Source: DATAMF01 sp964472565 (GTDB taxonomy: Bacteria > Chloroflexota > Anaerolineae > Aggregatilineales > Aggregatilineaceae). Taken from it: a stretch of DNA of 64,000 nt. The translations under genes were made by a program, and so were the position numbers. Each line of letters opens with the position of its first letter. The stretch's first letter is position 1. Shown here one piece after another: positions 1-9,061 of this stretch. A model generated the notes under the pieces. The model was not told the origin of the DNA. It was given only the letters and a program-made list of their open reading frames with translations, and made no database searches. The DNA lies in contig CAYYNB010000012.1 in assembly GCA_964472565.1 (NCBI GenBank), positions 1 through 64,000 on the forward strand. The letters run 5' to 3'.

Positions 1-1
1 G

Positions 2-205
2 GGGGAAAATCCAGTACGGGGATGGGTGCCGCGCCAGGATTTTGTCTGCGCGGACTTTGATCCGGCCCAACTGGTGGTTGTCACTGATTATCCGGCGCTG
101 CCCGCCACACCAACACCCGCACCAACCGCCACACGCCGGATTCCGCCGGCCATCACTCTCACTCCACCATTTACACCAACGCGGGGCACTCGCACACCAC
201 AGTAG
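2..205 (+). CDS. C-terminal fragment of SH3-domain / Thr-Pro-rich exported protein (5' truncated by window edge)
   Basis: An open frame enters at the left edge and stops with TAG at 203-205, leaving 67 residues. It begins with GWVPRQDFV, which looks like the last strand of a bacterial SH3 (SH3_3) domain. A Pro/Thr-rich tail follows (TPTPAPTAT and similar), the same linker style as in the lipoproteins at 35947-36984 and 46865-48352. The start lies outside the window, so signal peptide and full architecture are unknown. An 85-bp gap separates it from the next gene on the same strand. The SH3 reading rests on a short motif; the reading frame is more certain than the family. Confidence 0.6.
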   Translation, partial: GENPVRGWVPRQDFVCADFDPAQLVVVTDYPALPATPTPAPTATRRIPPAITLTPPFTPTRGTRTPQ

Positions 206-290
206 GGCAGTAGTGGCGAAAACGTAGCTGATTGCATGAGGAAAACCAGTGTTGCTTACGTACAATAAAACAAATGATGGATAAATTAAC

Positions 291-2894
291 GTGAAACGGA
301 TTGCTCTACTCATTTGGATTGTGGTGTTGGTGCCGGGACTGGTGGGCTTTGTGCCGCCGCGCCAAGGGCAAGTCAGCCTCGCGGTGCAGGTGGGGTATGC
401 GGGGTATTTTCGAGAAGGACATTGGATTCCGGTTCTGGTCACAATTCAAAATAAAGGAGATGCGATCAACGGGGAAGTTCGGGTGCGGACAGATGGTGTC
501 AGCGGCTTGTCGGAAACGACCTACCGTACGCCGCTGGAACTGAACCGGGATGCCCGCCAACAGATATTTTTGTACGTTTCTTTACAATCGAGCACCCAAA
601 AAGTTCAAGTTGAAATTGTTGATCAGAACCAACATGTTGTGCAAAGCATATCCAGCAGCATCCATGTGGCGAATCAAAGCGATATTTTGCATGCTGTCGT
701 CACGGAGTCGGCATCGGGCGCAATTGATCTCACCTCGGTTAAGCTGGGAACAGGGCGAAGTCACCAGGCAAACTGGGCCATGGAAAATATTCCTCCGCTG
801 GCGGATGCGCTGAGCGGATTAGATGTGATGCTGTTTTACGATGTTAATACCGTAGGGCTGGACACACAGGCGATCCAACAGTGGGTTATGAACGGCGGGC
901 ATTTGATCGTGGCCGGGGGAAACTCGTGGCGCGGTACAGTGGTTGGACTGGAACCGCTGCTACCGGTCACGCCCGAAGGCACGGTTGAACTTGAGTCACT
1001 AGTTCCGCTGGCGACTTATTTACGAGTTGCGCGTGGGCCGCTGGATGACACGATTCTGGCAACCCAAAGCACGCCACTGGCGCACACACAGACTCTGCTG
1101 GAGATCGACGGCGTGCCGATCATTGTGCGATGGCGTTACGGCGGCGGTGTGGTTGATTTTCTGGCGGTGGCTCCAAATGAAGAACCGCTGCGTTCGTGGA
1201 ATGACAAAAATGAGCTGTGGCATACGCTTCTATCTTCGGTGAACCAACAGCCAAGCTGGTCAAAGGGGATTCAAAACTGGGACCTGGCACGTGAAGCTAC
1301 CCTCACGACTTCCAACGCGGTGCTGCCGACGTTTATTCAACTGTGTGGTTTTTTGGTGCTGTATATTGTGTTGGTTGGGCCGCTCAATTATATGATTCTG
1401 CGGCGGATGAACCGGCGCGAATGGGCATGGCTGACCATCCCTGTTCTGATTGGGCTGTTCAGTGTGCTGGCTTACACGGTAGGCTTTAATCTGCGCGGGA
1501 ATGTGGCGATTGTCAACCGGCTGACGGTAGCACGGGTGTGGCCGGGGAACGAGCAAGCTCACGTCACCGGATTGCTGGGCATTCAATCACCACGACGCGC
1601 GGCGTATACAGCGGCGGTTGACCGGGGCATGATGTTACGCACGCTGCCCGAAATTGGCACCGGGTTGAGCGGTCCGGCTACGATCACGGAAGGAACCCGG
1701 TTTATGGCGGAAGATGTGCCGATTGATGCCGGGACTGTCGCTAGCTTTGTAACAAACGGCTATGCCGAGGCCCCGCTGATCGAGGCGGCGGCGGTGTGGC
1801 ATTTGAATGATACACCTTCGCCTTCGATTGAAGTGCGGATAAAAAACCTGTCCAGCGTGACGCTCAACGAATCGGTATTTCTGATCAAGGGGGTAAGCCG
1901 TGAAATTGGCAGCAGCGATACAGCAGCTGTGTTCGCGGTGAAAGATGGCAGCGGGAATGTCCCGCTGGATGAACTGCAAATTGGGCGCGATCTGGTCCGG
2001 TGTGGGAGCGGTGAACCCGGCGGGGACTGCTCGGCGGAAACCCTCGGCCCCGGCCAGGTGGCGATTATTACGGCGAGTATCGCGGGATCGCTAGAGCCGG
2101 GCGCGCTGGGTATTGGAACCTCGGACGTTCTCATGTATGGTCCCTACTATACCAATAACCTCCCCTATTCGTATCGTTCGTGGGGATGTTTTAACCAGCA
2201 GCTTTCGGCGACTGTCCTGGATGTGATGCTCAATGAGCCGTTCCCCTGTGGGACATCCGGGATCAATAACCGAGGACAGGAAATCCGCAAACGGTACCGG
2301 CTGCTCGGATCGTTGATCGATGATACAGACCTGAGTGGGGGACGCGGCGCAGGCGCGTATTTATTCGCCTGGACCGATAAAACACTGGTCAATGTGGAAC
2401 TGGTGGGGAAGGTCCAGACCGAGGAAGATACGACACTCTACATTTTTGAACTGCCTGTCACCATTGAAGCGGAATCTTCAATAGTTGAAGTTCCGCCGGG
2501 ACTCACGACGTGGACCTTAACTGAACTCGACGATCCCAATACGATGGTTGATGTCACCCCGAATTTAGCTTCCGGGGTGCGGGTCGATGGAAACCGCCAG
2601 GCGGCGTTCCAGTTTCGCCCGATGCCAGAGATGCGTTTAAAGACCGTGGATGAAATCTATATCCGGTTTGGGGGACGTGGGGCATTAGTGATTTCGCTGT
2701 GGGATTGGAATGATCAGGTATGGGTGAATATTCCGTATGATCCAAACCTGGATCGAATTGTCGTGTCGAACCCAGGGGATTATCTGGGACCGGAAAATGC
2801 GGTGAGGGTGCGTGTTACCTCGGATGGCACCCAGGCCTATAATGAATTTGACTATATCAAAGTCGGTTATCGCGGCGCATTGGTTGAGGGATAA
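291..2894 (+). CDS. Exported membrane protein with two central helices, first gene of the MoxR/VWA cluster
   Basis: Predicted 867-residue protein from a GTG start. Residues 1-20 form a signal peptide or anchor. Residues about 30-340 look like an extracytoplasmic region with an N-terminal beta-rich part and a Rossmann-like part (DVMLFYDVNTVGLD, HLIVAGGNSWRG) recalling the glutamine-amidotransferase-like domains of VWA operons. Two hydrophobic helices lie near residues 345-368 and 380-402, and a long beta-rich C-terminal half follows. I cannot name the family. An ABC-2 ATPase starts 5 bp after its stop and a permease follows, so it is probably the exported partner of that transporter. No good Shine-Dalgarno precedes the GTG, so the start is moderately certain. 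Confidence 0.7.
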   Translation: MKRIALLIWIVVLVPGLVGFVPPRQGQVSLAVQVGYAGYFREGHWIPVLVTIQNKGDAINGEVRVRTDGVSGLSETTYRTPLELNRDARQQIFLYVSLQSSTQKVQVEIVDQNQHVVQSISSSIHVANQSDILHAVVTESASGAIDLTSVKLGTGRSHQANWAMENIPPLADALSGLDVMLFYDVNTVGLDTQAIQQWVMNGGHLIVAGGNSWRGTVVGLEPLLPVTPEGTVELESLVPLATYLRVARGPLDDTILATQSTPLAHTQTLLEIDGVPIIVRWRYGGGVVDFLAVAPNEEPLRSWNDKNELWHTLLSSVNQQPSWSKGIQNWDLAREATLTTSNAVLPTFIQLCGFLVLYIVLVGPLNYMILRRMNRREWAWLTIPVLIGLFSVLAYTVGFNLRGNVAIVNRLTVARVWPGNEQAHVTGLLGIQSPRRAAYTAAVDRGMMLRTLPEIGTGLSGPATITEGTRFMAEDVPIDAGTVASFVTNGYAEAPLIEAAAVWHLNDTPSPSIEVRIKNLSSVTLNESVFLIKGVSREIGSSDTAAVFAVKDGSGNVPLDELQIGRDLVRCGSGEPGGDCSAETLGPGQVAIITASIAGSLEPGALGIGTSDVLMYGPYYTNNLPYSYRSWGCFNQQLSATVLDVMLNEPFPCGTSGINNRGQEIRKRYRLLGSLIDDTDLSGGRGAGAYLFAWTDKTLVNVELVGKVQTEEDTTLYIFELPVTIEAESSIVEVPPGLTTWTLTELDDPNTMVDVTPNLASGVRVDGNRQAAFQFRPMPEMRLKTVDEIYIRFGGRGALVISLWDWNDQVWVNIPYDPNLDRIVVSNPGDYLGPENAVRVRVTSDGTQAYNEFDYIKVGYRGALVEG

Positions 2895-2899
2895 CAGGG

Positions 2900-3859
2900 A
2901 TGGCTTCACAAGAGTTTATTATCGAAACCAAAGAACTGGTCAAACGCTACGGGAAGTTGATAGCGGTCAATAATCTCTCGCTTCAGGTGCCGCGCGGTGC
3001 TATTTATGGATTTGTGGGGCCGAATGGCGCGGGCAAAACAACCACCATGCGCATTCTCACGACCTTGATCACCCCCAGCGCCGGAAACGCCTCGGTAGCC
3101 GGGTATTCGGTCACGGAATATCCGCGCGAGGTGCGGCGGGCTATCGGGTATATGCCGGACTTTTTCGGGGTGTATGATGATATGAAGGTCTGGGAATACC
3201 TGGATTTTTTCGCTGCCTGCTATGAAATACCGGAACGCAAACGCCCCGCGCTGATCACCGATCTGCTGGCGCTGGTTGATCTGACACACCGCCGGGATGA
3301 TATGGTTGAAAAGCTGAGTCGCGGTATGAAACAACGGCTCAGCCTGGCGCGGACACTGGCGCACGATCCCGAAGTGCTGATTCTGGACGAACCGGCATCG
3401 GGACTGGACCCCCGCGCCCGTATTGAAATTCGGGAACTGCTGGTGGAACTGGCGAACATGGGCAAAACGATCTTCTTCTCGTCGCATATTCTGGCTGATG
3501 TGGCGGAAATTTGTACGCACCTGGGAATCATCGAAAGCGGGCAACTGGTGGCTCAGGGAACGGTGGGCGAAATTCGCCGCCAACTGCTGCCCACGCGTGA
3601 AATTACCATCACGCTGCTGGATCGCGTAGACGAGGCCAAAGAAGTTATTACAGCGATTGAAGGCGTGCAAAGCATCACTGATCTGGCGGAAGAACATGGC
3701 CGGAAACGCATCCGGGTTGATTTTGCGGGAGATGATACGGGAGTCAGCGCGATGCTCAAGGCATTATCCAGCCGTGAGATCCCTGTGGTGAATTTCTCGG
3801 AAGAAACGCGCGACCTGGAAGCAGTCTTTATGCGAGCCACCAAGGGAATTGTGTCATGA
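2900..3859 (+). CDS. ABC-2 type transporter ATP-binding protein
   Basis: A 319-residue ABC ATPase that would power the membrane protein encoded directly downstream. The Walker A motif GPNGAGKTT lies near residues 40-48, the signature LSRGMKQRL near 138-146 and Walker B LILDEPASGLDP near 160-171, all intact, with an SSHIL switch region after them. The C-terminal hundred residues form the accessory domain common in ABC-2 (drug, polysaccharide or Gld-type) ATPases. Its stop overlaps the ATG of the permease gene (ATGA at 3856-3859), so the two are translationally coupled. Substrate is not predictable from sequence. A second ATPase of the same class lies at 9058-9984 in the same cluster. Confidence 0.9.
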   Translation: MASQEFIIETKELVKRYGKLIAVNNLSLQVPRGAIYGFVGPNGAGKTTTMRILTTLITPSAGNASVAGYSVTEYPREVRRAIGYMPDFFGVYDDMKVWEYLDFFAACYEIPERKRPALITDLLALVDLTHRRDDMVEKLSRGMKQRLSLARTLAHDPEVLILDEPASGLDPRARIEIRELLVELANMGKTIFFSSHILADVAEICTHLGIIESGQLVAQGTVGEIRRQLLPTREITITLLDRVDEAKEVITAIEGVQSITDLAEEHGRKRIRVDFAGDDTGVSAMLKALSSREIPVVNFSEETRDLEAVFMRATKGIVS

Positions 3860-4794
3860 CGGCAGACAGCTCGACTTTATCCGCTGACTCGTCCCGCAAG
3901 CGGCTGGCCCGGCATCTGTTGGATAACCCAGTGGTGCTAAAAGAACTGCGGGGCCGGATGCGGGGGGCGCGGGCCTTTACCGTTTTAACGGTATACCTGT
4001 TGATGCTGGGCGCGTTTACCTCGCTGATCTATGTGGCGGTGGCGGAGTCGTCAGTGAGCACCAGCGGGCAAGTGAATATTGGTGAGATTGGGCGAACGCT
4101 GTTTGGCGGAATCGTGGCGGTGGAAATGCTGTTGGTATCGTTCATCGCGCCTGCTTTTACCGCTGGGGCGATCAGCGGAGAACGCGAACACCAGACGTAT
4201 GATCTGCTACGCACGACACTGCTGCCTGCCTATTCGCTGGTGTTGGGCAAACTGCTGTCTTCCATGTTGTATGTCCTGCTGCTGCTGCTGGCGGCCATAC
4301 CGCTGCAAAGTATCGCCTTTTTCTTCGGTGGGGTGGCAGAAACTGAGGTTATTCTCTCGTTCGTGATCCTGGCGTTCACGGCGATGTTGTTCAGTACGAT
4401 TGGCCTGTATTTCTCGGCCCGAACCTGCCGCACACTTTCCGCCAGCGTGATGACCTATTCCGCAGCGATCTTTTTTACGTTTGGGGTACCGCTGATCATG
4501 GGGACTGTGATTTTAGTGGCAGGCCCATCACTTGACTTTGGCTCAACAACAGCACAGGTTATTTTGCTTTATACTATAGGGGCAATTCTGTGCATCAACC
4601 CGGCAGCAACGGCTCTTTTTACCCAATATGTGCTGCTGAACTACCAAACTATCGGCACTTTTCCGTATACATTAAGTAGTGGGGAGAAAATTACGCTGAT
4701 CTCGCCCTGGATACCGTTCATTATAATCTATTCGGTACTGACGTTGATTTTCTTCTGGCTGTCCGTGCGCCGCGTGAATCGCGTCGAAGTGTAA
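3856..4794 (+). CDS. ABC-2 type transporter permease
   Basis: A 312-residue polytopic membrane protein with about six hydrophobic segments. It has the ABC-2 feature GAISGEREHQTYDLLRTT in the first cytoplasmic loop, the region that contacts the ATPase. The N-terminal 35 residues are hydrophilic, containing a stretch (DNPVVLKELRGRMRG) often seen before the first helix in this family. The ATG overlaps the stop of the ATPase gene by 4 bp. It should form the channel of an exporter with the preceding ATPase and perhaps the large exported protein at 291-2894. The exported substrate is unknown. Confidence 0.85.
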   Translation: MTADSSTLSADSSRKRLARHLLDNPVVLKELRGRMRGARAFTVLTVYLLMLGAFTSLIYVAVAESSVSTSGQVNIGEIGRTLFGGIVAVEMLLVSFIAPAFTAGAISGEREHQTYDLLRTTLLPAYSLVLGKLLSSMLYVLLLLLAAIPLQSIAFFFGGVAETEVILSFVILAFTAMLFSTIGLYFSARTCRTLSASVMTYSAAIFFTFGVPLIMGTVILVAGPSLDFGSTTAQVILLYTIGAILCINPAATALFTQYVLLNYQTIGTFPYTLSSGEKITLISPWIPFIIIYSVLTLIFFWLSVRRVNRVEV

Positions 4795-4808
4795 AAGGCT
4801 ATAGGCCG

Positions 4809-6758
4809 ATGAACGCTGTACTGCTTCAACAAACCTCTTTGCATCTCACCCGCGAAGTTCGCCGCTGGGATCGACGGCTGCGACTGCGCACCTCATTGGT
4901 GTGGGGCGTGCGCGCACTGACGGCGGGGTTCAGTGGGGGCGTGGCAATTGCTGTTGTTGCGCGACTGACGCCCTGGCTGCTGCCCAACCAGATCGTTCTG
5001 ATTACGGCATTGGTAACGGGTGTGTTGCTGGCGGGAACACTCGGCACCATTTGGATTTGGCCCCGTTCGGCGGCGGCAGCGGCACGCTATTTTGATCGAC
5101 GGTTTGCGCTCAAAGAGCGAGTAAGCACAGCGCTCGAAGTCTCGGCTGGCTCATTGCATGTGCCGGAACCACTGGCCCAGCGCCAACTGTCGGATGCCGT
5201 GAACGTTGTCAAAAAGACGAATACGAATATTTCCGCGCTGCTGCCTGTGTTTGTGGTGTCGTGGCGGGAAATCGTTATGCTGCTGGTGATGGCGGGGGCG
5301 TTTGCCTTTCTGATCCTCAGCGATAATCCGAAAGACCGTGAAATCCTAGCCAAGCGCGATTTGCAGGCGGCGCTCAATCAGCAAGCCCAAAATCTGGCTG
5401 ATGCCGTTGAGCAGATTGATGCGAATGATGCGCTGACCGAGGCCGAAAAACAAGCACTGCGTGAGCCGCTGAATGAGGCGCGGGAAATTTTGAACCAGGA
5501 AAATATCTCGCAGCAGGAAGCGATGGCGGCGATGGCACAGGCCGAGCAAGCCATGAGCGAGATGGCTGATGGAATGGCAGCCAACCAGGAAGAAGCCTAC
5601 CAACAGGCGGCGAGCGAACTCGCCCAGTCGGAAATGACAGCGAGTTTGGCCCAGGCGCTGCAACAACCGGATCTGAGCGCGGCGGCGGACGAGATGGAAA
5701 AGCTAGCCGACGATATTGCTCAAAATAATCTGTCGGAAGCGGATCGTAATGCGCTGGCGGATCGATTAGAGGCGGCGGCGGATCAACTGGAAGAAAATAA
5801 TCCGGCGCTGGCGGAAAAACTGCGTGAGGCGGCGGAGGCTTTGCGCGATGGGGATATACAGAAGGCCCAGGAAGCGATGCGCGAAGCGGCTGAAATGATG
5901 CGCGAACAGCAGCAGCAGCTTCAAGAGTCGGAGATGGCACAAGCCGCTCAAACCGCCGAACAGCAGCTTAAAGAAGGGCAAAAAGAACTGGCTCGGACCG
6001 GACAGGAAAACAGCGGCGAAGCGCTCACCCCGCAACAAGGTGCGCAGTCACAAACACAAATGCAAAGCGCCGAGCAGCAACAAGGCGAAGCGCAAAGCGG
6101 CGAATCACAGAGCGGTGAAAATGGCGAGGGGGAACCGCAGGCGGCTTCCAGTATGCAGGAAACCGGAGCGGAACAGTCTCAGGCGCAGCAGGGGGCCGAA
6201 GGCAGCACCGAGAATCAATCCCCAGCGGATGCCACCGGAGGAACCGGCGAGGGCGAGTCAGAGGATCAACAAACTGGCGGAGCGCAAAGCGGGGAAGCTC
6301 CTGGCGGGGAAGGGCAACCCGGCGCGGCTGAAGGCGCTCCCAACACGCAGGAAGGCGAGGGAGGTGTGAATGCTCCCAGCGCGGGACAAGGCGAAGGCGG
6401 TACGGGAGTCGATGACACGGCAGGCGTTGGTCTGCCTGATAACGGCGGCGGGGAAATGCCGTCCAATAATGCATCGGGGGAAACCAGCGGCGAACCGGGA
6501 GAATATGATCCAGCGAATGCGTCGAGTATTATTGGCGGCGAAAGCAATACCACGCTGGATGTCGGACAAGGTGAAGGGGACAGCGTGCCCATGCAGGAAG
6601 GCGAATTCAGCGAGAACCCCAGCGGCGAGTCATCGATGTCTTACTTGAATGTATTCAACCGCTATCGTAACATTATCAGCAATGCGCTTGAGAGTGGTCG
6701 CATTCCGCTCGACCAACGCGACATTATTCACGACTACTTCTCATCTTTGGAGCCTTAA
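4809..6758 (+). CDS. Membrane-anchored Gln/Glu-rich coiled-coil protein with Gly/Ser-rich tail
   Basis: A 649-residue protein. The first 60 residues are basic. Hydrophobic segments follow near residues 32-55, 58-80 and 145-165. Residues about 180-400 are highly helical, with heptad-like Ala/Gln/Glu repeats (EALRDGDIQKAQEAMREAAEMM). Residues about 400-600 are a low-complexity region rich in Gly, Gln, Glu and Ser. A short ordinary C-terminus (LNVFNRYRNIISNALESG) ends the protein. The topology recalls DUF4175-type proteins that accompany MoxR/DUF58 genes, but I assign no family. It lies between an ABC exporter and a MoxR ATPase, so a role as a periplasmic or cytoplasmic scaffold of this system is inference. 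Confidence 0.75.
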   Translation: MNAVLLQQTSLHLTREVRRWDRRLRLRTSLVWGVRALTAGFSGGVAIAVVARLTPWLLPNQIVLITALVTGVLLAGTLGTIWIWPRSAAAAARYFDRRFALKERVSTALEVSAGSLHVPEPLAQRQLSDAVNVVKKTNTNISALLPVFVVSWREIVMLLVMAGAFAFLILSDNPKDREILAKRDLQAALNQQAQNLADAVEQIDANDALTEAEKQALREPLNEAREILNQENISQQEAMAAMAQAEQAMSEMADGMAANQEEAYQQAASELAQSEMTASLAQALQQPDLSAAADEMEKLADDIAQNNLSEADRNALADRLEAAADQLEENNPALAEKLREAAEALRDGDIQKAQEAMREAAEMMREQQQQLQESEMAQAAQTAEQQLKEGQKELARTGQENSGEALTPQQGAQSQTQMQSAEQQQGEAQSGESQSGENGEGEPQAASSMQETGAEQSQAQQGAEGSTENQSPADATGGTGEGESEDQQTGGAQSGEAPGGEGQPGAAEGAPNTQEGEGGVNAPSAGQGEGGTGVDDTAGVGLPDNGGGEMPSNNASGETSGEPGEYDPANASSIIGGESNTTLDVGQGEGDSVPMQEGEFSENPSGESSMSYLNVFNRYRNIISNALESGRIPLDQRDIIHDYFSSLEP

Positions 6759-6785
6759 CACTCGTGACGACGGACAGGACAAGCC

Positions 6786-7454
6786 GTGTATAACATCAGA
6801 CGATGGGGCATTCTGATCATGCTGTTGGCGCTGCTCGCCAGCTGCATCAAACCTGTAGAAGAGAAACCAACGCCGGGACCAACTAACGCCGTTATGCCGC
6901 CGACCCCAACTTTTGGACAACCACCGGCAGCCGTACCAACGGTTGATGTCAGCGGCGCGGCGACAGCCACACCCGCACCATCGGCGTTTCTGCCGCTGGT
7001 GCAGCAATTTTTGCAAAGTCGCGGCGTGATCGCACCCGATTTGCGTATCAGCTACGACCAGGCATTGGTTCCCGATCAACTGCTTGGGTTTTCGTATACC
7101 GATCCGAGCGGTCAGCTTTGTTCCGGGTATCTGCTGGCGGTCAATAATGGCGCGGCGTGGGTGCCGAATGTGGGCGGCAGCGTGTGTGGTATGCAGGCCG
7201 ACGTCGCAGCTCACTACGGAACGATTCCAATTTTGCCCACCGGCCAACAGCCGCTCACACTGGTTTTTGGGCGGGTGGATGATGCTTCGGTTACGTCGAT
7301 TTCCACTTTGTTTGATGATGGCACCAGCCAACCGGTTGATCCGAATAATGGCGGATTTATGATTGTCAAGCCGGGGATTGCCGGGGTGACAACCGTACAG
7401 GCTGTGAATCAACTGGGCAATACGTACTCAATTCCCGCCTTTCCGGTTCAGTAA
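6786..7454 (+). CDS. Putative lipoprotein of the MoxR cluster
   Basis: A 222-residue protein from GTG, with a short signal peptide and lipobox (LLAS followed by Cys20). It should therefore be anchored outside the cell membrane. A Pro/Thr-rich linker (residues about 25-75) leads to a globular domain of about 140 residues with two cysteines (LCSGYL, SVCGM) that could form a disulfide. I recognise no family. It is 27 bp after the coiled-coil gene and 11 bp before the MoxR gene, so it belongs to the same transcription unit. Confidence 0.75.
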   Translation: MYNIRRWGILIMLLALLASCIKPVEEKPTPGPTNAVMPPTPTFGQPPAAVPTVDVSGAATATPAPSAFLPLVQQFLQSRGVIAPDLRISYDQALVPDQLLGFSYTDPSGQLCSGYLLAVNNGAAWVPNVGGSVCGMQADVAAHYGTIPILPTGQQPLTLVFGRVDDASVTSISTLFDDGTSQPVDPNNGGFMIVKPGIAGVTTVQAVNQLGNTYSIPAFPVQ

Positions 7455-7465
7455 AGGAAGATTCG

Positions 7466-8461
7466 ATGAGTGATGCGCTTGTTTCTGATCCAATCAGTGT
7501 AGAAGATTTTCACCAAACCGCGTCAGCGATTGTCCATGAGGTCGGCAAAATTATCGTCGGCCAGGACCAGGTGGTGCGGCAGGTGTTGATGTGCATTGTC
7601 GCGGGGGGGCATGCGCTGCTGGAAGGGGTGCCAGGGCTGGGGAAAACCATGCTGATCCGCACGCTGTCGGATGTGCTTGATCTCAAATTTTCGCGCATCC
7701 AGTTCACGCCCGACCTGATGCCCGCTGATATTGTGGGCACGAATATCATGGAAGAGAGCGAAGACGGGCGGCGGTATTTTCGGTTTGAGGCCGGACCGGT
7801 GTTTGCGAATCTGGTGTTGGCGGACGAAATCAACCGGGCCACACCCAAAACGCAATCGGCACTGCTGGAAGCAATGCAGGAAAAAACGGTGACGGTGGCA
7901 AACCAGCGCTATTCGCTGACACCGCCCTTTTTCGTGCTGGCAACTCAGAATCCGCTTGAAATGGAAGGAACATATCCGCTACCTGAAGCACAGCTTGACC
8001 GCTTCTTATTTAAGGTGGATGTGCTGTTCCCGTCTGCGAGTGAACTGGTGGAGATTATGGGACGCACGACAGGATCAGAAACGCCGTATGCGCAACATGT
8101 CGCGGATGGGACGCGCATTGTCGCGATGGGTGATCTGGCGCGCCAGGTTCCTATCGCGTCGCATGTGTCGGAAACTATCGCGCAGTTGATTGTCGCGACG
8201 CATCCTGACAGCGAGAACGCTCCTGAATCCGTGCGGCAGTACGTACGCTATGGAGCCAGCCCGCGCGGTGGGCAGGCGATTGTGCTGGGCGCGAAAGTTC
8301 ATGCGCTGCTGGAAGGCCGCTATAATGTCGCATTCGAGGATATTCGCGCGGTGGCTCCGGCGGCACTGCGCCATCGTATTCTGCTCAATTTTGAAGGCCA
8401 AGCCGAAGGTGTACGGTCCGATGATGTGATCGAAGACCTGCTGGCTGAAATTCCGAAATAA
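7466..8461 (+). CDS. MoxR-family AAA+ ATPase
   Basis: A 331-residue AAA+ ATPase of the MoxR/RavA class. Walker A is GVPGLGKTM (near residues 55-63) and Walker B is VLADEINRA (near 117-125). Next come the family motif KTQSALLEAMQE and sensor-1 ATQNP. A helical C-terminal lid domain has RYGASPRGGQA, which contains the expected arginine. Family members act as chaperones that insert metal cofactors or mature protein complexes, usually together with VWA-domain partners. Here the partners would be the DUF58 and VWA proteins at 10877-11773 and 14449-19448. The length is normal for the family. Confidence 0.93.
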   Translation: MSDALVSDPISVEDFHQTASAIVHEVGKIIVGQDQVVRQVLMCIVAGGHALLEGVPGLGKTMLIRTLSDVLDLKFSRIQFTPDLMPADIVGTNIMEESEDGRRYFRFEAGPVFANLVLADEINRATPKTQSALLEAMQEKTVTVANQRYSLTPPFFVLATQNPLEMEGTYPLPEAQLDRFLFKVDVLFPSASELVEIMGRTTGSETPYAQHVADGTRIVAMGDLARQVPIASHVSETIAQLIVATHPDSENAPESVRQYVRYGASPRGGQAIVLGAKVHALLEGRYNVAFEDIRAVAPAALRHRILLNFEGQAEGVRSDDVIEDLLAEIPK

Positions 8462-8467
8462 ACCCAC

Positions 8468-9061
8468 ATGAACCTGGACAGCGTATTGAAGCGTATCCTG
8501 GTTGAACCGACACCGGATGATGTGTGGAGCCTGCATCCCCATCTGTTGGCGTCCGGCGCGGATGAACCAACTCGGCAGTTGGCCGAGCGATTCTATGTCT
8601 ATTTAAGCGGTGTGCGGAGCAAGCTCACGTCGAAGCAGTACAGCTTTTTTGCAGCGGCATTGGCTTCGGGGTCAATTGGAACATTCGCCATTCAGGACGT
8701 ATGGCGGGCTTATACTTCGGATCGGGAACATTTTGTCCGCGATGTATTGGCGGGCGGATTGGCGGCTACGTTTGAGGCGCTATCTACTTTCCAGCACGTC
8801 AAAGCATGGGAAACTGAATTCACAACGATGCACGATGAGGCGGGCTGGTTTCTGTATGCTGCATTGTGGCAGGTTTCCACCGAGTACCAGCCGACACTGC
8901 CATTCGAGCAGCGGCGCGCTTTGCTCGAGCAACTGCTGGCCCCGGCCCGCGATCCTAATATGAACAGCGCGGTGCGAATGGGTTTGATCGTGCGGGTGTT
9001 CCAGGTGCTGCTGATGATCCGCGTAGTGCCGTTGTCGATACAAAAGGCAATCCAACCATGA
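8468..9061 (+). CDS. Hypothetical helical protein between MoxR and ABC ATPase
   Basis: A 197-residue protein with no signal peptide and no family I recognise. It looks mostly helical, with one amphipathic hydrophobic stretch at the C-terminus (GLIVRVFQVLLMIRVVPLS) that may touch the membrane. It starts 6 bp after moxR, and its TGA overlaps the ATG of the next ABC ATPase (ATGA at 9058-9061), so it is cotranslated with both. A role as an adaptor of the cluster is only a guess from position. Confidence 0.75.
   Translation: MNLDSVLKRILVEPTPDDVWSLHPHLLASGADEPTRQLAERFYVYLSGVRSKLTSKQYSFFAAALASGSIGTFAIQDVWRAYTSDREHFVRDVLAGGLAATFEALSTFQHVKAWETEFTTMHDEAGWFLYAALWQVSTEYQPTLPFEQRRALLEQLLAPARDPNMNSAVRMGLIVRVFQVLLMIRVVPLSIQKAIQP

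Noticed and set aside
42..227. A 61-codon plus-strand frame at the left edge
   Set aside because: It is out of frame with the SH3/Thr-Pro tail (2-205), whose composition is protein-like and matches other lipoproteins here.
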